NCBI GenBank assembly: GCA_964529005.1
Contig: CAZGUH010000060.1
Coordinates: 1 to 20,140, forward strand
Origin: CAZGUH01 sp964529005
GTDB taxonomy: Bacteria; Actinomycetota; Acidimicrobiia; Acidimicrobiales; Ilumatobacteraceae
Direction of reading: 5' to 3'
DNA length: 20,140 nucleotides
Both the position numbers and the translations under genes were made by a program. A model generated the notes under the pieces. It searched no databases and was not told the DNA's origin. It was given only the letters and a program-made list of their open reading frames with translations. Each line of letters begins with the position of its first letter. Position 1 is the first letter of the stretch. Of the stretch, positions 8,290 to 14,406 are shown one piece after another.

Positions 8290-8295
8290 TAGGCT
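8290..8295 (+). promoter_or_regulatory. -10 box for a probable leaderless sensor kinase transcript
   Basis: TAGGCT, a good TANNNT match, is followed by 7 nt and the GTG at 8303. It sits in the 30-bp gap after the PPOX stop, so the kinase probably has its own promoter as well as possible read-through. Confidence 0.45.
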
Positions 8296-8302
8296 GGTTG
8301 CC

Positions 8303-9448
8303 GTGTCTGATCAGGGCTCGGGCCGCTTACAGCAACTGATCGACGCCATCACGTCGATTGGGTCCGATCTCGACCTCCATGGGCTGTTGCAGCGGATCGT
8401 CGACAGCGCGGCGGCTCTCGTCGACGCGCGTTTCGGCGCGCTCGGCGTGTTGGACGAGTCGCGCGCACGGCTGTCGGAGTTCGTCACCACCGGATTGGAC
8501 GACGACACCCGAGCCAAGATCGGCCGCCTGCCCGAGGGCAAGGGCATCCTGGGTTTGCTGGTCGTCGAAGGCAAGCCCATCCGCCTCGCCGATCTGGGCG
8601 CGCATCCCGACAGCGTTGGCTTCCCACCGCATCATCCCCCGATGACGTCCTTCCTGGGCGTCCCGATCCGCCTCCGCGACGACGTCTTCGGCAACCTCTA
8701 CCTCACCGACAAACGGTCGGCTGCCGAGTTCACCGAAGTGGACGAGCAGCTCGCGGTCGCGCTCGCCAGCGCCGCCGCGGTCGCCATCGCGCATGCCCGG
8801 CTCTACGCACGGGTCGAGGACTTGGCCTTGGCGAGTGACCGAGAGCGGATCGCCCGTGACCTCCACGACACCGTGATCCAGCGGATCTACGCCACGGGCC
8901 TGGCGTTGCAGGCCACCACCCCGCTGGTGCGCGCCGATCCCGAGCAGGCGCAGCAGCGCATCGAGCGGGCGGTCGACGACCTCGACGTGACCGTGCGGCA
9001 CATCCGCACCGCCATCTTCGGCCTCGGCTCGTCGCCCACGCCGACCGGTGTGGGGTTGCGCGATCGGGTTCTGGCGGTCGCGGCCGACGCCGCTCGGCCG
9101 CTCGGGTTCCAGCCGACCGTCACCTTCGAAGGGGCCATCGACGCGTCGGTCGGCGCCGCCACCGCCCGCGAGGTGCTAGCCGCGTTGCGGGAGGCGCTCA
9201 CCAATGTGGCGCGTCATGCAAAGGCGAACCGGGCCACGGTGAATCTGGCTGTTCGCGACCAGCAGCTGACCTTGGAGGTCGTCGACGACGGCATCGGGCC
9301 GGCCGGAGCGTGGACGGGCGGAGGCCATGGTCTGGAAAACCTGGCTGCCCGAGCTCGCTCCCGCCTCGGGAGCTTCGAGCTGCTGCCCGGCCCGGGCGGT
9401 GGCGCCGTCGCCCACTGGCGAATCCCCCTCCCGCCCGGCGACGAGTAA
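8303..9448 (+). CDS. DosS/DevS-like GAF-domain sensor histidine kinase
   Basis: The 381-aa protein has one GAF domain (about residues 10-170), a HisKA_3 dimerisation domain and an HATPase_c domain. The phosphorylation site is His188 in RERIARDLHDTVIQRIYATG. The N-box is ALREALTNVARHA with Asn301, and the G boxes are VVDDGIGP and GGHGLENLAARA. The GAF part carries GRLPEGKGILGLL and GFPPHHPPMTSFLGVPIRLRD, very like the haem-binding GAF-A of mycobacterial DosS and DosT. His110/His111 correspond, from memory, to the region of the proximal haem ligand. Mycobacterial DosS has two GAF domains and this one has a single GAF. It should sense O2, NO or redox state and phosphorylate a NarL/DosR-type regulator, which is not encoded in this window. 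The GTG start follows a TAGGCT box by 7 nt. Confidence 0.9.
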   Translation: MSDQGSGRLQQLIDAITSIGSDLDLHGLLQRIVDSAAALVDARFGALGVLDESRARLSEFVTTGLDDDTRAKIGRLPEGKGILGLLVVEGKPIRLADLGAHPDSVGFPPHHPPMTSFLGVPIRLRDDVFGNLYLTDKRSAAEFTEVDEQLAVALASAAAVAIAHARLYARVEDLALASDRERIARDLHDTVIQRIYATGLALQATTPLVRADPEQAQQRIERAVDDLDVTVRHIRTAIFGLGSSPTPTGVGLRDRVLAVAADAARPLGFQPTVTFEGAIDASVGAATAREVLAALREALTNVARHAKANRATVNLAVRDQQLTLEVVDDGIGPAGAWTGGGHGLENLAARARSRLGSFELLPGPGGGAVAHWRIPLPPGDE

Positions 9449-9674
9449 CCACGAGTAGCGAGGCTCCTCCTGACGCCGACGACGTCCCGAGTAGGCGCAA
9501 ACGCTGTGCCTCGGCCTGGCACGCAGCCGCGAGCTCCCGGGCCTGCCTGGCGCGCTCCTGCTCGCCGAGCAGCTCGAAGCGATCAGCCACAAGTTCGTGG
9601 CGTTTGGCCTGCTGCTCGAGCGATCTCACTCGCTCGCACCCCCGTTCGACACTCGGCTGCACGAGGTTCGACAC
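9198..9674 (-). CDS. Doubtful small gene, helical N-terminal half, antisense to the kinase 3' end
   Basis: From the GTG at 9674 the minus frame encodes an amphipathic, probably coiled-coil segment (residues about 10-65, including RSLEQQAKRHELVADRFELL and QARELAAACQAEAQRLRLLG) with codon use like the real genes. The frame then runs for about 250 bp antisense to the kinase, where the sequence turns Arg/Gly/Ser-rich and looks like shadow. The real product may be only the first 65-80 residues, with a missed frameshift or lost stop. I do not recognise a family. It also overlaps nothing else on its strand except the tail of the AAA relic frame. Confidence 0.28.
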   Translation of the reverse strand: MSNLVQPSVERGCERVRSLEQQAKRHELVADRFELLGEQERARQARELAAACQAEAQRLRLLGTSSASGGASLLVVTRRRAGGGFASGRRRHRPGRAAARSSRGGSELGQPGFPDHGLRPSTLRPARCRRRRPPRSAAGREQPDSPWPGSPLHDAPHW

Positions 9675-9700
9675 GGCCCGCCCTGCCCGTCATCGATCCC

Positions 9701-9714
9701 GGGACCAACGGCCC
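9701..9714 (+). promoter_or_regulatory. Second DosR-box-like operator, upstream of tiny ORFs
   Basis: GGGACCAACGGCCC matches 11 of 14 positions of the DosR core GGGACTWWAGTCCC. It stands 38 bp before a CAACCT -10-like box, against 37 bp between the first box and its CAGGCT. The shared geometry of the two sites is the main argument that both are real operators. Confidence 0.45.
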
Positions 9715-9738
9715 TACACATCGACAGCGGCGGTCGGG

Positions 9739-9744
9739 CAACCT
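9739..9744 (+). promoter_or_regulatory. Candidate -10 box for the tiny-ORF transcript
   Basis: CAACCT fits the nAnnnT form seen at other starts here. A start site near 9751 would leave a leader of about 39 nt that contains the Shine-Dalgarno AAGGAGG at 9779-9785. Confidence 0.35.
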
Positions 9745-9789
9745 TCAAGAATTCCGACAGCAGGGCTTCGCGCCGGACAAGGAGGAGCA

Positions 9790-9876
9790 ATGACCAGCTG
9801 GGTGGGTGACATCGAGCGCACCGTCCACCGGACCACGGCTGACTCCGATGCAGCCGGGCCCGAGGCCTCGCACTGA
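9790..9876 (+). CDS. Tiny ORF (28 aa) with a strong ribosome binding site
   Basis: The ATG follows AAGGAGG (9779-9785) at close spacing, the strongest Shine-Dalgarno in this part of the window. The peptide is 28 aa, starting MTSWVGDIERTVHRTT and ending in a polar, Ala/Glu-rich tail. It has no recognisable domain or signal. A DosR-like box and a -10-like box lie 50-90 bp upstream, so it may be a small stress-induced protein. It is also antisense to the non-homologous tail of the AAA relic. Coding status rests on the ribosome binding site and promoter layout, not on homology. Confidence 0.42.
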   Translation: MTSWVGDIERTVHRTTADSDAAGPEASH

Positions 9877-9891
9877 CGACCGGACGACCTC

Positions 9892-9990
9892 GTGGCGCTC
9901 GACGACATCCTCGTCTTGCTCGGAACGATCGGGGCGATCCAGCTCGTGCGGTGGTGGCGTCGACGCCACGGCAAGCCGTCGCTCGACTGA
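9892..9990 (+). CDS. Tiny single-span membrane peptide (32 aa)
   Basis: A GTG 15 nt after the previous stop opens a 32-codon frame: an acidic start (VALDD), a hydrophobic stretch ILVLLGTIGAIQLV and a basic WWRRRHGK end. That is the profile of a small inner-membrane peptide with its C-terminus in the cytoplasm (positive-inside rule). No Shine-Dalgarno is obvious, so translation might depend on coupling to the 28-aa ORF before it. No family recognised. Confidence 0.38.
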   Translation: MALDDILVLLGTIGAIQLVRWWRRRHGKPSLD

Positions 9991-10539
9991 GGCTCTCTGT
10001 GGGCCGCCGGACGGCGGCGGCCCGATCATCGATGATCGTCACGTTGGCAGCGGGATCACGATCTGCCGAGATGACGATCCCTTCGGTCGTGTCGAACCCG
10101 TCCATCTCCGCGAGCAGCTGGTTGAGGGTCTGCTCGCGCTCGTCGTGACCGCCGCCGAGACCAGTTCCACGCTTGCGGCCGATGGCGACGATCTCGTCGA
10201 CGAACACGATCGAGGGCGTCTGCCTTCGATCCGTGGCGAACAGATCCCGCACGCGAGCGGCGCCCACACCGACGAACATCTCCAGGAACTCCGACCCGGT
10301 GATGGAGATGAAGGGCACGCCCGCCTCACCCGCGACGGCGCGTGCGAACAGGGTCTTCCCCGTGCCCGGCGGGCCGACCAGCAGAATCCCCTTGGGGATC
10401 CGGGCGCCGATCGCGGCGAACCTCGATGGGTCGCGCAAGAAGTCGACCACCTCGCGGATCTCCGCTTTGACGCCGTCGTACCCAGCGATGTCAGCGAGCG
10501 TGGTGGTGCTGCGCTCAGCGTCTGATCTGGCGGAGAGCT

Positions 10540-11464
10540 TCATCGCCTCGTCGCTCGCAGCGAGCGGAACAGCGACCCACTCGCGATGACCGTCGCGACG
10601 AGGCCCCCCACAGTGGCGGTGAGCCGGATCGCCCGATGCCCCTCGCGGACGGTGGGAGGTGGACCGTCGCCCAGCACTCCTCGCTCTTCGATCCTGTCGC
10701 CGTAGCGGTTCGTCCCGCCCAACCGGATGCCGAGCGCCGCGGCCACGGCGGCCTCGATCACACCACCGTTCGGTGAGGGATGCGCACCGGCATCCCGCGT
10801 GACCGTCCGAGCCACCGACACGGCTCGGTTCGGGACGAGCACGGCCACCGCCAACGCGGCGACCCGCGCGGGGACGTAATTGGCGATGTCGTCCGCCCGC
10901 GCTGCGGCCCATCCGAACCCGTTCGTAGCGCTCGGAGCGATGGCCGACCATCGCGTCGAGCGTGTTGACAGCACGGTGCGCCAGCACACCCGGAGCACCC
11001 GCCACAGCCGCCCAGCAGAGCGGAGCGACGACGGCGTCGACGGCGTTCTCCGCGACCGACTCGATGACCGCGCGCGTCACGTCCGGCCCGTCGAGCTCGT
11101 CGGTCGTGCGACCGACGAGACCACGCGCTCGCTCGCGCGCCGCGGCGATGTCCCCGCGCTCGATCGACGTCAGGACTGTGGCCGCTTCGCGGGCCAGCAT
11201 GCGTCCGGCGACCGATACCGCAACCGCCACGGTCGTCGCCGCATGGCGGCCGGTGACGCGCTGCATCGCCCACCCTGTCCCCGCTCCGATCGTCACGCCG
11301 GTCGCCGCATGAGCGAGGCCGGCGCTGCGCGTCGGGCGGTAGGTGCGTCGCTCGACGGCCGTCATCAGGCGACCGAACGCGACCACGGGGTGCATCGACG
11401 CCGGCGGCTCTCCGACGAATCGGTCGATCACCCATCCCGCGGCGACGGCCAATCCCAGCGCCAT
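10540..11464 (-). CDS. cobD: Adenosylcobinamide-phosphate synthase CobD/CbiB (one-base frameshift)
   Basis: CobD attaches the aminopropanol arm to adenosylcobyric acid at the membrane. The gene starts at the ATG at 11464, which shares one base with the cobQ stop (TGATG). The first frame gives WVIDRFVGEPPASMHPVVAFGRL, ESVAENAVDAVVAPLCWA and HRAVNTLDAMVGHRSERYER. The second frame gives FGWAAARADDIANYVPARV, then DAGAHPSPNGGVIEAA and GIRLGGTNRYGDRIEER. They join at a GGG (plus-strand CCC at 10918-10920) where GG is expected. Span length 925 nt equals 308 codons plus one base, and removing it restores a normal-length, about 307-aa CobD. Sequencing error is the simplest reading; a true recent frameshift is possible. 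Confidence 0.85.
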
Positions 11465-12873
11465 CACTGCACTCCGACGAGCCGGCGCAGCAGCGACGTG
11501 TCGAGGTTGTCCTCGACAGCGTCGGCGAGTTGGTCGAAGGTGGCGTCGAGGACCGGCGCGGGGCGGATCTCGAAGACCGCGTGGACGATGTCGGGATCCT
11601 CGAACAACCCGTGGACCGTCGTCACGAGCACGTTGCCGGAGACCCACACGCCGTGGGCGACAGCAGTCGCATCACTTGCCACGACGCCGTGGCGGATCTC
11701 GTACCCGTCGGCCTCACGCGAGCTGAGTCCGGTCCACGGAACGGGAAGCGATCCGAAGCGGACGCGCGTCGCAGTCGTCGTCTTCGTGGTCGCCAGCTTG
11801 GTCGACAGCGGGAGCAAGCCGAGCCCGTCGATCTCCCCGCCGGCGCCTTCGACGTGATGCGGATCGCTCACCCGCGTGCCGGCCATCATCGCCCCGCCGC
11901 ACACCCCGACGATCCTCACGCCGCGTTCGCAGGCGGCACGCACCGCACGGTCGAGGCTGCGGTCGCGCATCCACGCCAGATCGGCGGCGACGTGTTTGGA
12001 GCCGGGCAGGACGATCACGTCGGCGCCGCTCAGATCAGCTGACGTCGTCGCCCAGCGCACGTGGGCGGCATGTCCGAGCAGATGCCACTCGTCGAGGTTC
12101 GACGCACACGGGTAGCGGACGATCGCGACCGAGGCGGCGTCGTCCGGTGGCGACGCGCGCACGGTGCCGCCCTCCTCGTCCGGCAGCTCGTGCGCGAGCA
12201 TCGGCACAACGCCGGCGTTGGCCATCCCGGTCCGTCGAGCGATCTCGCTCGGCCCCGGCTCGAGCAACGAGACGTCCCCTCGGAAGCGGTTCAGCACGAA
12301 GCCAGCGAGCCGCTCGCGGGTCGCGTCCGGGACGAGGCTCCATGTTCCGAACAGATGGGCGAAGGCGCCGCCCCGATCGATGTCCGCCACGAGCAACGCC
12401 GTGGCATCGGCGTGTTCGACGATGCGGTTGTTGACGAGGTCGGGCAGGTTGATCTCAGCCGGGCTTCCGGCGCCTTCGATCACGACGAGCTCGTGAGACT
12501 CGGCAAGTGCCGCGTAGGCGTCCGTCATCGCCAGCCAGAGGTGCGGCGGCCGCGATCTCCACGGCATCGCCGTCAGATCCGGGCGAGCGACGCCGCTGAC
12601 GACGACCTGGCTACGCGTGTCCGCTTCGGGTTTGAGCAGCACCGGGTTCATGTCGACCGTCGGTTCGAGACCGGCTGCGCGAGCCTGCAGCCACTGCGCG
12701 ACGCCGATCTCACCGCCGCCGACGACGCGTGCGTTGTTCGACATGTTCTGCGCCTTGAACGGCGCGACGTCGATCCCCTGCCGAGCGAACCAACGGCACA
12801 GTCCCGTGGCGACGAGACTCTTGCCCGCTCCGGACGAGCAGCCGAGGACCATCAGGGGCCGCAGCCGGCTCAT
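11464..12873 (-). CDS. cobQ: Cobyric acid synthase CobQ/CbiP
   Basis: The 469-aa protein amidates adenosylcobyrinic acid a,c-diamide at four side chains using glutamine and ATP. The N-terminal DTBS-like domain shows MVLGCSSGAGKSLVATGL, FKAQNMSNNARV, NPVLLKPEADTRSQVV and VIEGAGSPAEINL. The C-terminal class I glutaminase domain has the nucleophile Cys325 in RIVGVCGGAMMAG and the catalytic His421 in TVHGLFED. The family's YEIH motif reads YEIRHG (His to Arg); the neighbouring motifs are intact, so I expect activity. The ATG at 12873 has GAGGT upstream and overlaps the TGA of the preceding lipoprotein frame (ATGA). It is the second gene of a riboswitch-controlled operon. Confidence 0.93.
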   Translation of the reverse strand: MSRLRPLMVLGCSSGAGKSLVATGLCRWFARQGIDVAPFKAQNMSNNARVVGGGEIGVAQWLQARAAGLEPTVDMNPVLLKPEADTRSQVVVSGVARPDLTAMPWRSRPPHLWLAMTDAYAALAESHELVVIEGAGSPAEINLPDLVNNRIVEHADATALLVADIDRGGAFAHLFGTWSLVPDATRERLAGFVLNRFRGDVSLLEPGPSEIARRTGMANAGVVPMLAHELPDEEGGTVRASPPDDAASVAIVRYPCASNLDEWHLLGHAAHVRWATTSADLSGADVIVLPGSKHVAADLAWMRDRSLDRAVRAACERGVRIVGVCGGAMMAGTRVSDPHHVEGAGGEIDGLGLLPLSTKLATTKTTTATRVRFGSLPVPWTGLSSREADGYEIRHGVVASDATAVAHGVWVSGNVLVTTVHGLFEDPDIVHAVFEIRPAPVLDATFDQLADAVEDNLDTSLLRRLVGVQ

Positions 12874-13302
12874 CGAACGACCTCGGCGCCCAACTGCGTT
12901 TCATGGTCGTTCAGAAGTCGATCCCCTTCTTGGCTCGGANNNNNNNNNNNNNNNNNNNNNNNNNNNNNNNNNNNNNNNNNNNNNNNNNNNNNNNNNNNNN
13001 NNNNNNNNNNNNNNNNNNNNNNNNNNNNNNNNNNNNNNNGGCGCCCAACTGCGTTTCATGGTCGTTCAGAAGTCGATCCCCTTCTTGGCTCGGACCGGCT
13101 CGGTACGCGTGCTTGATATCGGCGACCGCCGACACCGAGGTCCCCGCGTTGACGAGCGGTCAGCGTCGTCGATAGCACCAGCGATCCGCTGCGGCTGCGC
13201 ACCGATCGTCGCGTCGGGCCGGCCGTCGTCGCCGCACGCGACGAGCGCCGCGACGCTCGCAACGCCGAAGAGCACTCTTCGCCATGTCGCACCGATCCTC
13301 AT
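12870..13302 (-). CDS. Small riboswitch-controlled lipoprotein (frameshifted, interrupted by the gap)
   Basis: From the ATG at 13302 (AAGGAGG at 13314-13308, 5 nt spacing) the frame gives a lipoprotein signal, RRVLFGVASVAALVAC with lipobox Cys23, then CGDDGRPDATIGAQPQRIAGAIDDAD. In the given sequence this frame ends at 13066 with poor codon use. Adding one C where GG stands at 13158-13159 switches to a frame with good codon use: PLVNAGTSVSAVADIKHAYR, then AGPSQEGDRLLNDHETQLGA and EVVR. After collapsing the 55-bp duplication it ends in a TGA overlapping the cobQ ATG. The result is a 92-aa protein coupled to cobQ. I know no family for it. Its position as first gene after a cobalamin riboswitch suggests a role with corrinoids at the cell surface, which is inference. 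Confidence 0.6.
12885..12939 (+). repeat. Left copy of the exact 55-bp duplication flanking the gap
   Basis: These 55 bp are identical to 13040-13094 and end directly at the N run. Both copies start GGCGCCCAACTGCG and end TTCTTGGCTCGGA. A 55-base terminal overlap equals a common de Bruijn k-mer size, so this is probably an unmerged contig overlap rather than biology. Confidence 0.9.
12940..13039. other. Assembly gap of 100 N
   Basis: This is a run of exactly 100 N, the conventional placeholder for an unknown or joined scaffold gap. With identical 55-bp ends on both sides, the real gap is probably zero or negative in length. Confidence 0.97.
13040..13094 (+). repeat. Right copy of the exact 55-bp duplication flanking the gap
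   Basis: This is identical to 12885-12939. Collapsing the two copies and the N run removes 155 bp and lets the minus-strand lipoprotein frame read straight into the cobQ start. Confidence 0.9.
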
Positions 13303-13329
13303 CACACCCTCCTTGTCGCCGAGGGTGTG
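13303..13329 (-). promoter_or_regulatory. SD-masking hairpin, expression platform of the cobalamin riboswitch
   Basis: On the minus strand CACACCCTC (13329-13321) and GAGGGTGTG (13311-13303) are perfect 9-bp complements around a 9-nt loop. The right arm contains the core of the Shine-Dalgarno AAGGAGG and ends one base before the ATG at 13302. Formation of this stem would block ribosome access, giving translational control by B12. Confidence 0.75.
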
Positions 13330-13392
13330 TCCGATCGTCCGCCGGTGATGCCGGCCTCGAATCGCTCCAACCTCGAGAGCACTTGATCCGAT

Positions 13393-13491
13393 CCCGTCGC
13401 ACAGGCGACCTGGCTGACCGACCGCTTGGACACGATCGGCTCACAGTTGCGGGACAGCGCCGGACTCTCACCGGCTTCGCTGCACGACGGG
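13393..13491 (-). ncRNA. Cobalamin riboswitch aptamer
   Basis: Reading the minus strand, the conserved core is present: AAGCCGGTGAGAGTCCGG, then GCTGTCCCGCAACTGTGAGC, then the B12-box-like GTCAGCCAGGTCGCCTG. Helix P1 is formed by CCCGTCG (13491-13485) and CGACGGG (13399-13393), perfectly complementary. The aptamer is compact, about 99 nt. It lies about 90 nt before the first gene of the lipoprotein-cobQ-cobD operon, as expected for feedback control by adenosyl- or methylcobalamin. A GCCGG/CCGGC hairpin at 13341-13355 lies between aptamer and SD hairpin and could be the kissing-loop partner. Confidence 0.92.
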
Positions 13492-13500
13492 TGTGGTGTG

Positions 13501-13506
13501 AAGGTA
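13501..13506 (-). promoter_or_regulatory. -10 box of the cobalamin operon promoter
   Basis: The minus strand reads TACCTT, a TANNNT match, 9 nt before the 5' arm of riboswitch helix P1. Transcription would start near 13494, so the RNA begins almost exactly at the aptamer. The -35 is not clear. Confidence 0.55.
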
Positions 13507-13564
13507 GCACTCGGTCGCGGCCGCGAGATGACAGCGGCCCGGCAGCACCGGCAATGATGGGGTC

Positions 13565-14229
13565 GTGAGGAGCGGACCGAAGGCGATCGCCGCTGAGCCC
13601 CATGTGGCGATTCGCACCGCTCGGAGTTGGGTGGTCACGCTCGACCTGGAGAGCGTGCTCGTTCCCGAGGTTTGGGTGGCTGTGGCCGACGCGACCGGCA
13701 TCCCAACCTCGCCCGGACGACCCGCGACGAACCCGACTACCGCCGGCTCATGGACGACCGCCTGAAGCTCCTCGCCGCCCACCAGATCGGACTCACACGC
13801 ATCGCCGATGTCGTCGAGGAGATTTCGCCCCTCGACGGTGCGCGTGAGTTCCTCGACGAACTGCGGCGCGGCGCCGACGTCGTGATCATCACCGACACCT
13901 TCGACCTGTTCGCCGCGCCACTGCTGCGCAGGCTCGGCGATCCGCCGATGCTGTGCAACACGCTCACGATCGAGGCCGGCCGGATCACCGGGTACGAGTT
14001 GCGCACCGACAGCCACAAGGCCGACGCCGTTCTTGGATTGCAAGCCGGCGGCCACGCCGTCGTCGCGGTCGGCGACTCCTACAACGACCTCGACATGCTG
14101 CGCGTGGCGGATCACGGCGTCCTCTTCCGCGCTCCGGACGCGCTGCGGACCGGGCGGCACGGGTTCGCCACCGTCGACGGCTACCCGGCGCTCCTGGATG
14201 AGATCGCCGCGACGTGTCAGCGCGTCTGA
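13565..14229 (+). CDS. thrH: ThrH-like HAD phosphatase (phosphoserine phosphatase/homoserine phosphotransferase), one-base frameshift
   Basis: The first frame (13565-13765) gives WVVTLDLESVLVPEVWVAVA followed by DATGIP; TLDLESVLVPE is the HAD nucleophile motif in the ThrH style (DLEGVLVPE). The second frame continues NLARTTRDEPDYRRLMDDRL, then ISPLDGAREFLDELR, VVIITDTFDLFAAPLLRRLG and VVAVGDSYNDLDML, all standard ThrH motifs. They join where CCC at 13702-13704 should be CCCC. The span, 665 nt, is one base short of 222 codons, so the intact protein is about 221 aa. ThrH dephosphorylates phosphoserine and can transfer phosphate to homoserine. The GTG at 13565 follows an AATGAT box by 6 nt; a GTG at 13604 is the alternative start. 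It is transcribed divergently from the cobalamin operon. Confidence 0.85.
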
Positions 14230-14253
14230 ACGCGAGTTGAGAGCATCACGTCG

Positions 14254-14269
14254 CCGGCGGTTCCGCCGG
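14254..14269. terminator. GC-rich hairpin between convergent genes
   Basis: CCGGCG-GTTC-CGCCGG is a perfect 6-bp stem with a 4-nt loop, 25 nt after the thrH stop and in the convergent gap before the cupin gene stop. There is no T-run, so termination is plausible but unproven; I see nothing else in 14230-14406. Confidence 0.35.
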
Positions 14270-14406
14270 TCGGCAAGAGCCCGACCTCATCGATCCGACC
14301 CGCGGTCAACCGTGCGTCGTGATCCCCAGTGCCCACCGACGGAACACCGGGGAACGGCCTCGATGCCGCGTCGTTCTCATCTTCGCCATCTGCTCGTTCC
14401 CGTTGC

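Larger units (their letters stand above)
9626..10543 (-). pseudogene. Orphan FtsH-type AAA half-domain (truncated)
   Basis: The first 155 residues (10543 down to about 10070) are unmistakably FtsH: TTTLADIAGYDGVKAEIREVVDFL, Walker A GPPGTGKT, ISITGSEFLEMFVGVGAARVRDLF, Walker B-region SIVFVDEIVAIGRKRG and LNQLLAEMDGFDTTEGIVI. The usual DEID is DEIV here. Homology stops just where the Arg-finger region should begin. The remaining 150 residues of the frame are not FtsH-like and are probably not coding. The N-terminal membrane segments and the zinc protease domain are also missing. The ATG overlaps the cobD stop as ATGA. It is either a relic or a misassembled edge; as drawn it cannot be a working protease. 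Confidence 0.72.

Noticed and set aside
12885..13094. Interpretation of the 55-bp repeat as target-site or attachment-site duplication
   Set aside because: The copies abut an exact 100-N run and no integrase or transposase is near; an assembly overlap explains it fully.
12903..13348. Frames reading through the N run, repeating RSRSPSWLG/PFLARTGS-like sequence
   Set aside because: These are artefacts of the duplicated 55-mer and the N placeholder.
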